64,000 nt of DNA from Mycobacterium sp. D16Q14 (GTDB lineage: Bacteria > Actinomycetota > Actinomycetes > Mycobacteriales > Mycobacteriaceae), in NCBI GenBank assembly GCA_002013415.1, contig MAEX01000004.1, positions 269,955 through 333,954 of the forward strand. Direction: 5' to 3'. The position numbers and the translations under genes are program-made. Below, piece after piece: positions 31,064 to 38,501 of this stretch (the stretch's first letter is position 1; the number at the start of each line of letters is the position of its first letter). Below the pieces are notes generated by a model, which saw only the letters and a program-made list of their open reading frames with translations, made no database searches and had not been told where the DNA came from.

Positions 31064-32047
31064 TCATGACCATGATGGCTGGAATTTCTCTTTGCCCCGC
31101 GGTATCTCGGGCGCCTCGGTTACATGATCGCCGTTGTGCGCGACTGCCCAGTACTCGCTGCTGATCTCTGCGATCGGATCGTCTCGGTCAGGCCGCGGAG
31201 AAATTACGCGTGTCGCGACAAGTTCACCTTTTCGGGGAACCGGGAGACCGAGAGCTCTCGCGACGAGAGGGTCGTTGTCTTGATGACCGAGAACGAGTAT
31301 TCCCTCGGGCCGCAACGCAGTGCGTGCACCGCCGTTACCGCGCGCTCGCTTCATGAAGTCGTCTTGCTGGGCGACCGTGGCGAGTTCGGCCCTGCGGACG
31401 ACTCGGCCGTGCACTCGGCGAAACAGTTCGTTGACCCGAGCCTGTCCATGTTGGTTTCCGCGTCTTGCTTTGGCGCTGAAGATCGCGTCGCGTGTCACGG
31501 CATCAAGTTGATGGAATAGGTTGGGCGCCAACCTCGAATGGTCTGGCCACAGCCAACGGACTCTCTTGCGGCCGACGGGCGAAAGTGATGTCTTAGCGTC
31601 CCGATTCTGGCTTCCTCGCGTTAGTTCAGGCGTGATACGTAGAAGACCGGCTCTCCATGTCGATCGCTCGTCATCTGCCGTCACGAGGAGCGCGATCTCC
31701 CCAATAACCTCGGGTGGCAGCATCCAACCGAATGGCTTCATCGAATACTTGCAGTCAACCTGAACACCGGCGATGCGATAGTCGGTCTTTTCTCCGTCAT
31801 CAAAGTCGAACTCGCGGTGCAGATTTATCTCGACCAGCGTCCCCATATGGGTCTTTTCGGTCTTGTGGAGATCGTTGAAGTTCCACCGTCCGGTGTGCTG
31901 CCCGTCGTAGAGTTGATCGAAGGTATTGCGCAGCACGGCGGACACTCGTTCCCCCGCCGGATCCAGGCGATATAGGGCAGCTTCCACTGTGTCGAGTTCG
32001 AGGTCGTCGCCGATCGTTGGTGATTCGTTGAACGGAGTAGTCGTCAA
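31064..32047 (-). CDS. NaeI-family type IIE restriction endonuclease
   Basis: A protein of 327 residues from TTG 32047 (GGGGG just upstream); a GTG at 32071 would add 8. It matches R.NaeI over its length: DGQHTGRWNFNDLHKTEKTH, GTLVEINLHREFDFDDG, KTDYRIAGVQVDCKYS and GWMLPPEVIG. Numbered from the GTG, E81, D97, D106 and K108 keep the spacing of NaeI E70, D86, D95 and K97, and Leu54 aligns with NaeI Leu43. The expected target is GCCGGC with two-site activation. The cognate methyltransferase and Vsr gene lie in the same island. GC is lower than the flanks, suggesting horizontal acquisition. Confidence 0.9.
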   Translation of the reverse strand: MTTTPFNESPTIGDDLELDTVEAALYRLDPAGERVSAVLRNTFDQLYDGQHTGRWNFNDLHKTEKTHMGTLVEINLHREFDFDDGEKTDYRIAGVQVDCKYSMKPFGWMLPPEVIGEIALLVTADDERSTWRAGLLRITPELTRGSQNRDAKTSLSPVGRKRVRWLWPDHSRLAPNLFHQLDAVTRDAIFSAKARRGNQHGQARVNELFRRVHGRVVRRAELATVAQQDDFMKRARGNGGARTALRPEGILVLGHQDNDPLVARALGLPVPRKGELVATRVISPRPDRDDPIAEISSEYWAVAHNGDHVTEAPEIPRGKEKFQPSWS

Positions 32048-32093
32048 GTGAGCCCCCAATAGTGTGTGCACGATGGGGCGAGATTATTCGGCC

Positions 32094-32107
32094 GCGTTGA
32101 TTAACGC
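32094..32107. promoter_or_regulatory. Inverted repeat in the divergent promoter of the two nuclease genes
   Basis: GCGTT-GATT-AACGC is a 14-bp inverted repeat about 47 bp upstream of the NaeI-like start and 37 bp from the heptamer array. It may be a regulator site for the restriction gene; no controller (C) protein gene is visible in the island. Confidence 0.3.
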
Positions 32108-32143
32108 ACCCTTTCGGATGACAACTGCTCGCGTTAGTCTCCG

Positions 32144-32203
32144 TGGCATCTGGCATCTGGCATCTGGCATCTGGCATCTGGCATCTGGCATCTGGCATCT
32201 GGC
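32144..32203. repeat. Heptanucleotide tandem repeat (TGGCATC)8 plus partial unit
   Basis: Eight perfect head-to-tail copies of TGGCATC run from 32144 to 32199, followed by TGGC. It lies in the 194-bp region between the divergently transcribed NaeI-like and HNH nuclease genes, ending 38 bp before the HNH ATG. The unit is not a multiple of three and is not coding. Perfect identity of all copies implies recent slippage expansion. Copy-number change would alter promoter geometry. Confidence 0.95.
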
Positions 32204-32241
32204 GGCGGCGTGACGGAAATGAATCAACGTAGGGGGACAAA

Positions 32242-33030
32242 ATGGTGGCTGACTACCCGAACGAGGCGTACGCACCGAATGGCGTGCTGTGGTGGGAGCT
32301 GACAGTCGCACCCGGTCGTGAGAAGCAGCTGTTTGGCGTCGAACGGAAACTCGCTGCGTGGCTCCGGTTCAACAAGCGCGTTGGGGAAACCTTCACGACA
32401 AAGGAAGGGAGATCTGCGCTCGGTGAACCCGACACACCCAACGCTGATGAACACTTCCAGCGGCGTCTGCGTCAGCTACGAGACAAGGACGGGTGGGTCA
32501 TCCCGTCTCGAAAGTACGATCCTAGTCTTGAGCCGGAGCAGTATCGCGTTGACAAGATTGGCTGGCACCCCGGTTGTGGAGAAGATCGTCCGAAGAAGAC
32601 GACAATCAGCAAGCGGAAGCAGCGGGCGGTCTTTGACCGGGACGGTTGGCGGTGTGTCGTATGCGGTGCCGGCAGCAACGAGCCGCGCATCGGCAACCCC
32701 GACAAGACAGTTGCTCTCACCGTGGGCCATGTGTTGTCTAACGATTATGGCGGCGGTGTCGATGTACGCAATCTGCGCACCGAATGCTCGGATTGCAACG
32801 AGCCGATCCGGTCTGATGGCAAGAAGCCTGAGTCGCCTGAAGAAGTTGAAACAGCAATCCGGACACTCAGGAAGATGGACCGCGTGCGGCTGGCGCAATG
32901 GATCGAGGCGCAGCGCCACATCCGTGGCGCTGCGGAAGAGATTTACGATCGCTATAGACAGTTGTCTCCGGGCGACCAAGAAAAGATCAGACTATCGATC
33001 AAACAGCTCGCGGGCCTTGATGCCCATTAA
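32242..33030 (+). CDS. HNH endonuclease in the restriction-modification island
   Basis: A 262-residue protein with RBS AGGGGGA before ATG 32242. The N-terminal about 120 residues look like a DNA-binding region (TFTTKEGRSALGE, FQRRLRQLRDKDGWVIPSRK). The nuclease core is FDRDGWRCVVCG, LTVGHVLSNDYGGGVDVRNLRTECSDCNEPI, with a CxxC zinc knuckle and the first His and central Asn present. The final His position reads Asn (HNN variant). A winged helix plus HNH layout is common in accessory restriction enzymes. The stop overlaps the methyltransferase stop by 3 bp. Confidence 0.82.
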   Translation: MVADYPNEAYAPNGVLWWELTVAPGREKQLFGVERKLAAWLRFNKRVGETFTTKEGRSALGEPDTPNADEHFQRRLRQLRDKDGWVIPSRKYDPSLEPEQYRVDKIGWHPGCGEDRPKKTTISKRKQRAVFDRDGWRCVVCGAGSNEPRIGNPDKTVALTVGHVLSNDYGGGVDVRNLRTECSDCNEPIRSDGKKPESPEEVETAIRTLRKMDRVRLAQWIEAQRHIRGAAEEIYDRYRQLSPGDQEKIRLSIKQLAGLDAH

Positions 33031-34022
33031 GCACTTGCGATTTGACGCAAGCTGCTGCCGCTTCGCCGTCGCCTCACGGCCTTGCCTGTGATTGCAGATC
33101 GAATCTGCAATCCGACGGCTTCAGCGACGGGGGGAGGGAAGGCGTTCCCGATTTGTCGATAAGCCGCAGTTTTACGCCCGTAGAACTTCCAGTATTCGGG
33201 AAAACCTTGTACCGCAGCGGCCATTTCGAGTGTTAGTCGCGGTAGGTGATTAGTGGGCGTCAGCTGATCTGGCCCGAAGTTGGCTATTCCTTTGCCGTCA
33301 ACGCCAAGCTCAAGCCAGCCCGCGCGAGCTCTCGTTGGCCCGAGATCTGGACCACCGTGCTTTCGTGAGCCGCCGACGATCGTTGGACCTATTCCTTGGG
33401 CACGCTCTGCCCAGTCTTCCGCACCCGACCAGCCGTCGCGGGCCATCAATGGAAGCAGGACATCGCCGACGGTAGGAGGCGTGCCGATGGGTGCCGGCCA
33501 TTTGAAGCGTCCAAAATACTCAGGCTTTGCCGCAACCAGTATGAAACGAGGACGAAGCTGGGGGACTCCATACTCGCTTGCATTCAACACCTGCCAGTCC
33601 GATCTGTAGCCGAGGTCGTCCAGGCGCCCACGGATGGCGCTCCGATACGACTGAAACCTTGCAGTAGACAAGCCGCGAACGTTTTCCAGCATCACAACCT
33701 TCGGTTGTGTCTCCTCGATTAGCCGCAATGCTTCCGGGAATAGATCGCGCTCGTCATTTTCGCCAAGCTGCTTACCTGCGATTGAGAACGGTGGGCATGG
33801 CACCCCGCCAGCAAACAGATCGATGCCGCGATAGTCGCGTCCGTTGATTTCACGGACGTCACCCTCGTGAACATCCCATTTCGGCATATTGAGGCGCAGT
33901 GTTTGGCATGCGTCAGAGTCGATTTCGACGGCAAGGGTGTGATTAAACCCTGCCAGGTGCAAGCCTAGCGACTGACCACCGGCCCCTGCGCAGATCTCCA
34001 GGCAAGTTAAGCCGGTTGTCAC
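33027..34022 (-). CDS. DNA (cytosine-5)-methyltransferase, cognate of the NaeI-like enzyme
   Basis: A 331-residue C5 methyltransferase from GTG 34022. Motif I is CLEICAGAGGQSLGLHLAGF, motif IV is GGVPCPPFSIAGKQLGEND with the catalytic Cys, motif VI is MLENVRGL, motif VIII is YGVPQLRPRFILVA, and motif X is RQIGNAFPPPVAEAVG. The target-recognition region (about 190-270) includes the segment around GSRKHGGPDLG. It should methylate the sequence cut by the NaeI-like enzyme and protect the host. It is divergent from vsr across 93 bp with two inverted repeats. Confidence 0.93.
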   Translation of the reverse strand: MTTGLTCLEICAGAGGQSLGLHLAGFNHTLAVEIDSDACQTLRLNMPKWDVHEGDVREINGRDYRGIDLFAGGVPCPPFSIAGKQLGENDERDLFPEALRLIEETQPKVVMLENVRGLSTARFQSYRSAIRGRLDDLGYRSDWQVLNASEYGVPQLRPRFILVAAKPEYFGRFKWPAPIGTPPTVGDVLLPLMARDGWSGAEDWAERAQGIGPTIVGGSRKHGGPDLGPTRARAGWLELGVDGKGIANFGPDQLTPTNHLPRLTLEMAAAVQGFPEYWKFYGRKTAAYRQIGNAFPPPVAEAVGLQIRSAITGKAVRRRRSGSSLRQIASA

Positions 34023-34039
34023 GCGCTGCCTCCGATCGC

Positions 34040-34055
34040 TCGAACACTTGTTCGA
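34040..34055. promoter_or_regulatory. 16-bp palindrome upstream of the methyltransferase, candidate operator
   Basis: TCGAACACTTGTTCGA has perfect 7-bp arms around CT, 18 bp before the methyltransferase GTG. It overlaps where its promoter or leader would be. C5 methyltransferases sometimes repress their own genes at such sites. Confidence 0.45.
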
Positions 34056-34080
34056 TGAAAAGACGGTAGCCGAACGCGGC

Positions 34081-34108
34081 CGGTACGTCAAATGCCTTAG
34101 ACGTACCG
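34081..34108. promoter_or_regulatory. Inverted repeat with 9-bp arms upstream of vsr
   Basis: CGGTACGTC (34081-34089) and GACGTACCG (34100-34108) are perfect inverted arms separated by 10 bp, ending 7 bp before the vsr ATG. It could be an operator or a leader hairpin that limits Vsr translation. Confidence 0.45.
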
Positions 34109-34115
34109 TATTCAC

Positions 34116-34577
34116 ATGGAGAGGCCGAGTCTTGCAGGCGCGCCGCGGTCTTCAGGCACAGAGGTGTATGTCACTTCGTCGGGCCGGTCACGCAACATGG
34201 CTGCAGTCCGCCGAAAGGACACTAAACCCGAGTTGAGACTTCGCTCAGCCCTGCACCGCCTGGGCTATCGATTTCGTAAGGACTATCCGGTGCGCGTCGG
34301 TGAACTGCTCGTCCGGCCAGATGTTGCCTTTACGAGACGGCGAGTCGCGGTCTTTGTTGATGGATGCTTCTGGCACAACTGCCCTGAGCATGGCCGTCAG
34401 CCGAGAGTGAACGGCGAGTACTGGTCGCCGAAGCTCGAGGGCAACGCCAGGCGGGATCGCCAGCAGACAACTGCGTTGGAAGAAGCAGGATGGACCGTTC
34501 TCCGATTCTGGGAGCATGAGCCGGTGGCGTCGGCGGTCAGCGCCATAGCGGAGTCGCTTTCGGTACCAATGCGTTGA
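34116..34577 (+). CDS. vsr: Very short patch repair (Vsr) mismatch endonuclease
   Basis: A 153-residue Vsr nuclease that nicks next to T in T:G mismatches produced by deamination of 5-methylcytosine. The signature block is RRKDTKPELRLRSALHRLGYRFR, PDVAFTRRRVAVFVDGCFWHNCPEHG (catalytic Asp and zinc Cys/His) and YWSPKLEGNARRDRQ, then GWTVLRFWEHE. It protects against the mutagenic side effect of the neighbouring C5 methyltransferase. ATG 34116 is used; a shorter start inside the frame is possible. Confidence 0.93.
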   Translation: MERPSLAGAPRSSGTEVYVTSSGRSRNMAAVRRKDTKPELRLRSALHRLGYRFRKDYPVRVGELLVRPDVAFTRRRVAVFVDGCFWHNCPEHGRQPRVNGEYWSPKLEGNARRDRQQTTALEEAGWTVLRFWEHEPVASAVSAIAESLSVPMR

Positions 34578-34793
34578 GCGGGGCGCCGGGCCGGTCGACT
34601 AAGCACCTGGCAGGTGTTGAAGGCCACCGAGAGCCGGTACGCCCACACACGCGCCATGTCCGAGATTCAGGCGTTGGCAGCTTGCGCTGTTAGTCTCCGA
34701 AGAACGCCGGAATTGGGTCGCGGGGAGGCGTGCTCGACCGGTTGATCGCAAGGAAGCGCGAAAGAGCTGGTAACGAGCCTGACGGAGAGAGTT

Positions 34794-36020
34794 GTGCGCG
34801 GCGGAGAGATTAAGGCCCTCACGGGACTTCGCATCATCGCCGCGCTCTGGGTTGTGCTCTTCCACTTCCGCCCGCTGCTGGAGGAATCCGTCCCCGGATT
34901 CCGCTCTGCGCTCGCCCCCGTCCTCAACTGTGGCGCTCAGGGCGTCGATCTTTTCTTCATTCTGAGCGGGTTCGTCCTCACCTGGAATTACCTCGACCGC
35001 ATGGGTCACACCTGGTCGACCCGCGAAACGCTGCATTTCCTGTGGCTGCGCCTGGCCCGGGTGTGGCCCGTCTACCTGGTCACCCTGCATCTGGCTGCCC
35101 TGTGGCTGATCTTCACCATGCACGTCGGCCACATTCCGCCCGAGAGCGATGTCACCAGCGGATTCAATGCCGTCAGCTATGTGCGTCAGCTTTTCCTGGT
35201 GCAGCTGTGGTTCCAGCCGTTCTTCGATGGCTCCAGCTGGGACGGACCTGCCTGGTCGATCAGCGCGGAATGGCTGGCGTATCTACTATTCGGCGCCCTG
35301 ATTCTGGTTGTCTTCCGTATGGCGCACGCCACCAGGGCTCGCAGCCTCATGGTCCTGGCCGTCGTCGCGTCGATGCCGCCGGTGATCATGCTGCTGCTGA
35401 CGGGTCAGTTCTACACACCATGGAGCTGGTTGCCGCGCATCGTCATGCAGTTCACCGCGGGTGCGCTGGCCTGCGCGGCAGTGAGCCGGCTGCGCCTGAC
35501 ACACCGCGCACGCCAGGCGGCCGGCTACCTCGCGCTGCTGATGATCGTCGTGATCGTGGGTGCTCTCTACTACCTGGACGCCAACCCGATCTCGCACGTC
35601 ACCGATAGCAGTGGGCTGGTCGACGTTCTGTTCGTGCCACTGGTCATGGCCCTGTCGGTGGGCGTCGGCTCGTTGCCGGTCCTGCTCTCGACGCGGGTGA
35701 TGGTCTACGGCGGACAGATCTCCTTCGGGCTCTACATGGTGCATGAGCTCGTGCACACGGCGTGGATCTGGGCGGCCAAGCAGTTCGAGCTCTCACTCAC
35801 GGACCCGGGCGGCGGATGGATCATGCTCGGTTTGTTGGCGCTGGCCGTCGTGCTCGCCATGTGTCTCTATCACTGGGTAGAGGAGCCGGGGCGACGCTGG
35901 ATGCGCAGCATGATTGGCGTCACCAAGCCGGCGGTCACCGATCACTCCGCCCATAACGGTCAGAAACACCCCGCGAGTGCCGAGCAGGAGCCGGTGTCGA
36001 CCACCGTAACGCGCCGTTAG
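34794..36020 (+). CDS. Acyltransferase family 3 (OafA-like) membrane protein
   Basis: A 408-residue integral membrane acyltransferase from GTG 34794, preceded by GGAGAG. It has about ten hydrophobic helices. IKALTGLRIIAALWVVLFHFRPLLEE contains the conserved His of the family, VDLFFILSGFVLTWNYL follows, and WSISAEWLAYLLFGALI and FGLYMVHELVHTAW are later signatures. These enzymes O-acetylate or acylate envelope sugars. The SGNH hydrolase gene 72 bp downstream is a frequent functional partner. The acceptor is unknown. Confidence 0.87.
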   Translation: MRGGEIKALTGLRIIAALWVVLFHFRPLLEESVPGFRSALAPVLNCGAQGVDLFFILSGFVLTWNYLDRMGHTWSTRETLHFLWLRLARVWPVYLVTLHLAALWLIFTMHVGHIPPESDVTSGFNAVSYVRQLFLVQLWFQPFFDGSSWDGPAWSISAEWLAYLLFGALILVVFRMAHATRARSLMVLAVVASMPPVIMLLLTGQFYTPWSWLPRIVMQFTAGALACAAVSRLRLTHRARQAAGYLALLMIVVIVGALYYLDANPISHVTDSSGLVDVLFVPLVMALSVGVGSLPVLLSTRVMVYGGQISFGLYMVHELVHTAWIWAAKQFELSLTDPGGGWIMLGLLALAVVLAMCLYHWVEEPGRRWMRSMIGVTKPAVTDHSAHNGQKHPASAEQEPVSTTVTRR

Positions 36021-36092
36021 TTTCAAACGAATAACGCTGTGCCGCAGTCGGGTTTGAGGGCCCGTAAAATGCTGGGGACAGTGGAGGTAGCA

Positions 36093-36785
36093 GTGGTCCG
36101 TCTGGCGGCGTTCGTCATCGCATGCGCGTTTCTCTTCGGTGTGGCTGCCCCACAGCCCGCACCGGCGCGCTCCTACCGACTCGCCTACTTAGGTTCCGGG
36201 CTGAACCATGTCGCGGTGGTCAGCGATTCGTACACCACCGGCACCAGGGAAGGCGGGCTGGGCGCCAAATCGTGGACATCGCTGACCTGGCGGATGCTGA
36301 GCCGTGAAGGTGTCCGGGTTACTGCAGATGTCGCGGCCGAAGGACGCGCCGGATACGGCGTGCGCGGTGACCACGGCAGCGTTTTCGCCGACCTCACCGG
36401 CCGGGTAGTGCATCCCGACGACGAGCTCGTGGTGTTCTTTGGCTCGCGCAATGACCAGGGCGTTGATCCCGATGTGTACGCCGAGGCGACCCGCAACACG
36501 CTGGCGTCGGCACGGCGGATGGCTCCGGCGGCCAAGCTGCTGGTGATCGGCCCACCCTGGCCGACGGCCGATGTCCCCGACGTGGTGCTGCAGCTGCGCG
36601 ACATCCTGTACGGCGAGGCCCACGCGATCGGCGCATCCTGGGTAGACCCGTTGGCCGAACGGTGGTTCGTCGGGCGTCCGGAGCTGATCGGCTCCGATGG
36701 CGTGCACCCCAACGATGCCGGGCACGCCTACATGGCGGACAAGATCGCCCCGCTCATCGGCACGCGGCTGACCCGTCGGCTTTAG
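36093..36785 (+). CDS. Secreted SGNH-fold hydrolase (GDSL-like)
   Basis: A 230-residue protein. GTG 36093 was chosen: it follows GGAGG and gives the signal peptide VRLAAFVIACAFLFGVAA, ending near APARS. Block I is VVSDSYTTG (catalytic Ser after Asp), block III is FFGSRNDQG with the oxyanion Asn, and block V is DGVHPNDAGHAYM with the Asp-His pair. The complete set suggests an active extracytoplasmic esterase or acetyl-transfer partner of the upstream acyltransferase. The stop overlaps the GNAT pseudogene by 4 bp. Confidence 0.82.
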   Translation: MVRLAAFVIACAFLFGVAAPQPAPARSYRLAYLGSGLNHVAVVSDSYTTGTREGGLGAKSWTSLTWRMLSREGVRVTADVAAEGRAGYGVRGDHGSVFADLTGRVVHPDDELVVFFGSRNDQGVDPDVYAEATRNTLASARRMAPAAKLLVIGPPWPTADVPDVVLQLRDILYGEAHAIGASWVDPLAERWFVGRPELIGSDGVHPNDAGHAYMADKIAPLIGTRLTRRL

Positions 36786-37266
36786 TCTGCGACCAGGCGG
36801 CCGTTATCGAAGGAACCGAACACCGCCCAGTGATCCAGCTCCACCTGGGCACTATCCAGGTCCTGTTCCAAGGCAACCGATTCGAACGCTGCGAAGATGG
36901 CTGCGTCGTCCGCCGTCAGCCGACGGATATCTCCGGTTGGTACCTCGGCCGCGAGTGCGGCGCGGGCGTCGTCGGTGAAGTAGAACAGGTTGTCCGCATC
37001 GTGCATTGCGATGCCTGCGTTGTCCAGGTTGTCCCAGAAGTCGGACTCCGAAATTGTTTGGGCGCCGTTGATTCCGACGCGCTTGGCGAGTTCCGGAACG
37101 AGCGCGACGCCGGTCTTGCCGGCCACCGTGCACAGCACCATCAGCTGGCTGTCCTCGTCGAGGTTGGAGTAGACGGCGAGCTGGAAGTTCTCATCGCTTT
37201 GCCGACGGTGCCGCGACCCAGGGAGCTGCGCCAGAAATCGGTGATGATCGGGGAGAAATCAGGCAT
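36782..37266 (-). pseudogene. GNAT-family acetyltransferase, frameshifted and C-terminally truncated
   Basis: ATG 37266 opens with MPDFSPIITDFWRSSLGRGTVGK, then the frame breaks near 37195. The continuation DENFQLAVYSNLDEDSQ and MVLCTVAGKTGVALVPELAK lies in a frame offset by one missing base. The restored product would be about 161 residues. It ends at SFDNGRLVAD, where homologous GNAT proteins continue for about 80-100 residues carrying the acetyl-CoA site. The stop falls exactly at the end of the SGNH hydrolase gene, as if a deletion joined the two. A sequencing error could explain the frameshift but not the truncation. Confidence 0.7.
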
Positions 37267-37366
37267 CGGCTCTATCTTGTTTGAGGTAATCGATATGGCC
37301 CAAACGGATCCAGAGCAGATACCGGGATGGGGTGGCGCCACGAATACTGCGGTGAGTCATCATGAA

Positions 37367-37404
37367 TCAGGCCGCCTACGTCCCGGGGGACGCAGGCGGC
37401 CTGA
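37367..37404. terminator. Long GC-rich hairpin downstream of the secreted protein gene
   Basis: TCAGGCCGCCTACGTCCC pairs with the mirror segment ending at 37404 (GCAGGCGGCCTGA), a stem of about 17 bp with one wobble and a GGG loop. It lies 23 bp after the stop of the minus-strand secreted protein gene. There is no clear T tract. Confidence 0.65.
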
Positions 37405-37427
37405 TCTAGTTCTGAAGTTCTAACGCG

Positions 37428-38012
37428 TCAGTGCAGCAGCGACGTCAGCAGGGGATTGCCCGAGGTCTCGGCTCGCTTCTCCGGATCGGTGCAGTCCTTC
37501 CACTTTCCGTTCTCCTGCACGAACTCACGCTGCTGGTTGGCGGTTACGTCGTGACCCTGCGCGGTGACTGCCGCGGTCGCAGTCGGCCCGGTGACGTTGA
37601 TGTCCGAGACGTTGTAGGTGACGCCGGAGAGCACCTCGCGCGCCGCGTTGCGGAACGAAGTCCGGTAGGCCTTGTCGTCGTTGTTCTGGATCGCGGTGGT
37701 CAGCGCCTGGGTGGTGGGGCCGGAGACCCCTGCCGCCGAGGCGACCGCGCTGATCATTCCGGGTCCGTAGCCGGAGATTTCACTGATCGGGGGGATCTGG
37801 TCTTCGGCGGACTTCGAGGCGATCGTGCCCCGGTACTTGTCGCAGAAGAATGTCGAGAGCGTGGCGTTGTCGAGCGACTTGATAGCCGAAGCCTCGCCGG
37901 AAATGATCTGCCGGACCTGCTGCTCATCGGCAGGGGCGGCGGCGGCCAGCGCCGGTCCGCTGAGTGCGGCTGCCAGCGCGATCACGCCAGCGCCCATAAG
38001 GCGATTCTTCAT
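37428..38012 (-). CDS. Secreted mycobacterial protein, DUF4878-like
   Basis: A 194-residue protein from ATG 38012, preceded by GGGAG. The signal peptide MKNRLMGAGVIALAAALSG ends in an Ala-rich cleavage region before ADEQQVRQII. The mature domain has AIKSLDNATLSTFFCDKYRGT, a long polar helix region, and the NQQREFVQENGKWKDCTDP terminal strand pair with a second Cys. This resembles the external domain of the DUF4878-like protein at 30239-30844, implying a shared small alpha+beta fold. No catalytic residues are recognisable. Confidence 0.7.
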   Translation of the reverse strand: MKNRLMGAGVIALAAALSGPALAAAAPADEQQVRQIISGEASAIKSLDNATLSTFFCDKYRGTIASKSAEDQIPPISEISGYGPGMISAVASAAGVSGPTTQALTTAIQNNDDKAYRTSFRNAAREVLSGVTYNVSDINVTGPTATAAVTAQGHDVTANQQREFVQENGKWKDCTDPEKRAETSGNPLLTSLLH

Positions 38013-38081
38013 CTGAAAGCTCCCATCGTCGGGTTTTGTCAAAAACCTTACCGAATGAAATGTCGTGCTCCTGCTTAGCTG

Positions 38082-38225
38082 TTACCGGTACATCGCGATC
38101 AGGAGCACCAGCCCTGCCAGCACGCCGATCAGCATCACGGCCTTGCGCAGCTTCCACACGAGAAGCAGACCGATGGCAATGGCCGCGAGAGCGACAGGAT
38201 TCGACGCGAGTTCAGAGACGGCCAT
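38082..38225 (-). CDS. 47-residue small membrane protein
   Basis: An ATG at 38225 opens a 48-codon frame ending TAA at 38082. The product [20 protein letters not shown] continues as a hydrophobic helix, a short basic loop (WKLRKA), and a second hydrophobic helix ending in IAMYR. The two-helix hairpin, GC-biased codon use and clean placement between the secreted protein gene and tRNA-Pro support a real gene. No function can be assigned. Confidence 0.6.
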   Translation of the reverse strand: MAVSELASNPVALAAIAIGLLLVWKLRKAVMLIGVLAGLVLLIAMYR

Positions 38226-38280
38226 ATCTCCACCATGTCACGGTCGTGGGGTAACGCGCTGCTCCGCCATGCGTATGAAA

Positions 38281-38315
38281 AAGGCCCTGACCTGGTATTC
38301 CCTGGTCAGGGCCTT
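38281..38315 (-). terminator. Intrinsic terminator of tRNA-Pro
   Basis: Read on the minus strand, AAGGCCCTGACC pairs with GGTCAGGGCCTT, a perfect 12-bp stem, followed by a run of five T. It begins 11 bp past the tRNA 3' end. Confidence 0.85.
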
Positions 38316-38325
38316 ACTTCCAGCG

Positions 38326-38399
<74 letters not shown>

Positions 38400-38501
38400 C
38401 TTTGAAGCCACGCAAGGGTATCGCATCGAGGCCATCGGCCGCGAATGCGTTGAACCGCGGGTCCCAAAACCGGATGTGACGTGCCCTTATTGTCGCGAGA
38501 C

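Noticed and set aside
32144..32203. Possible CRISPR array
   Set aside because: Units are 7 bp and contiguous with no spacers, and no cas genes are present; it is a simple tandem repeat.
32084..32311. Minus-strand frame encoding a repeated ARCQMPD peptide across the heptamer array
   Set aside because: The repeat peptide is only the translation of the non-coding TGGCATC array; the frame has no ribosome site and runs into the HNH gene antisense.
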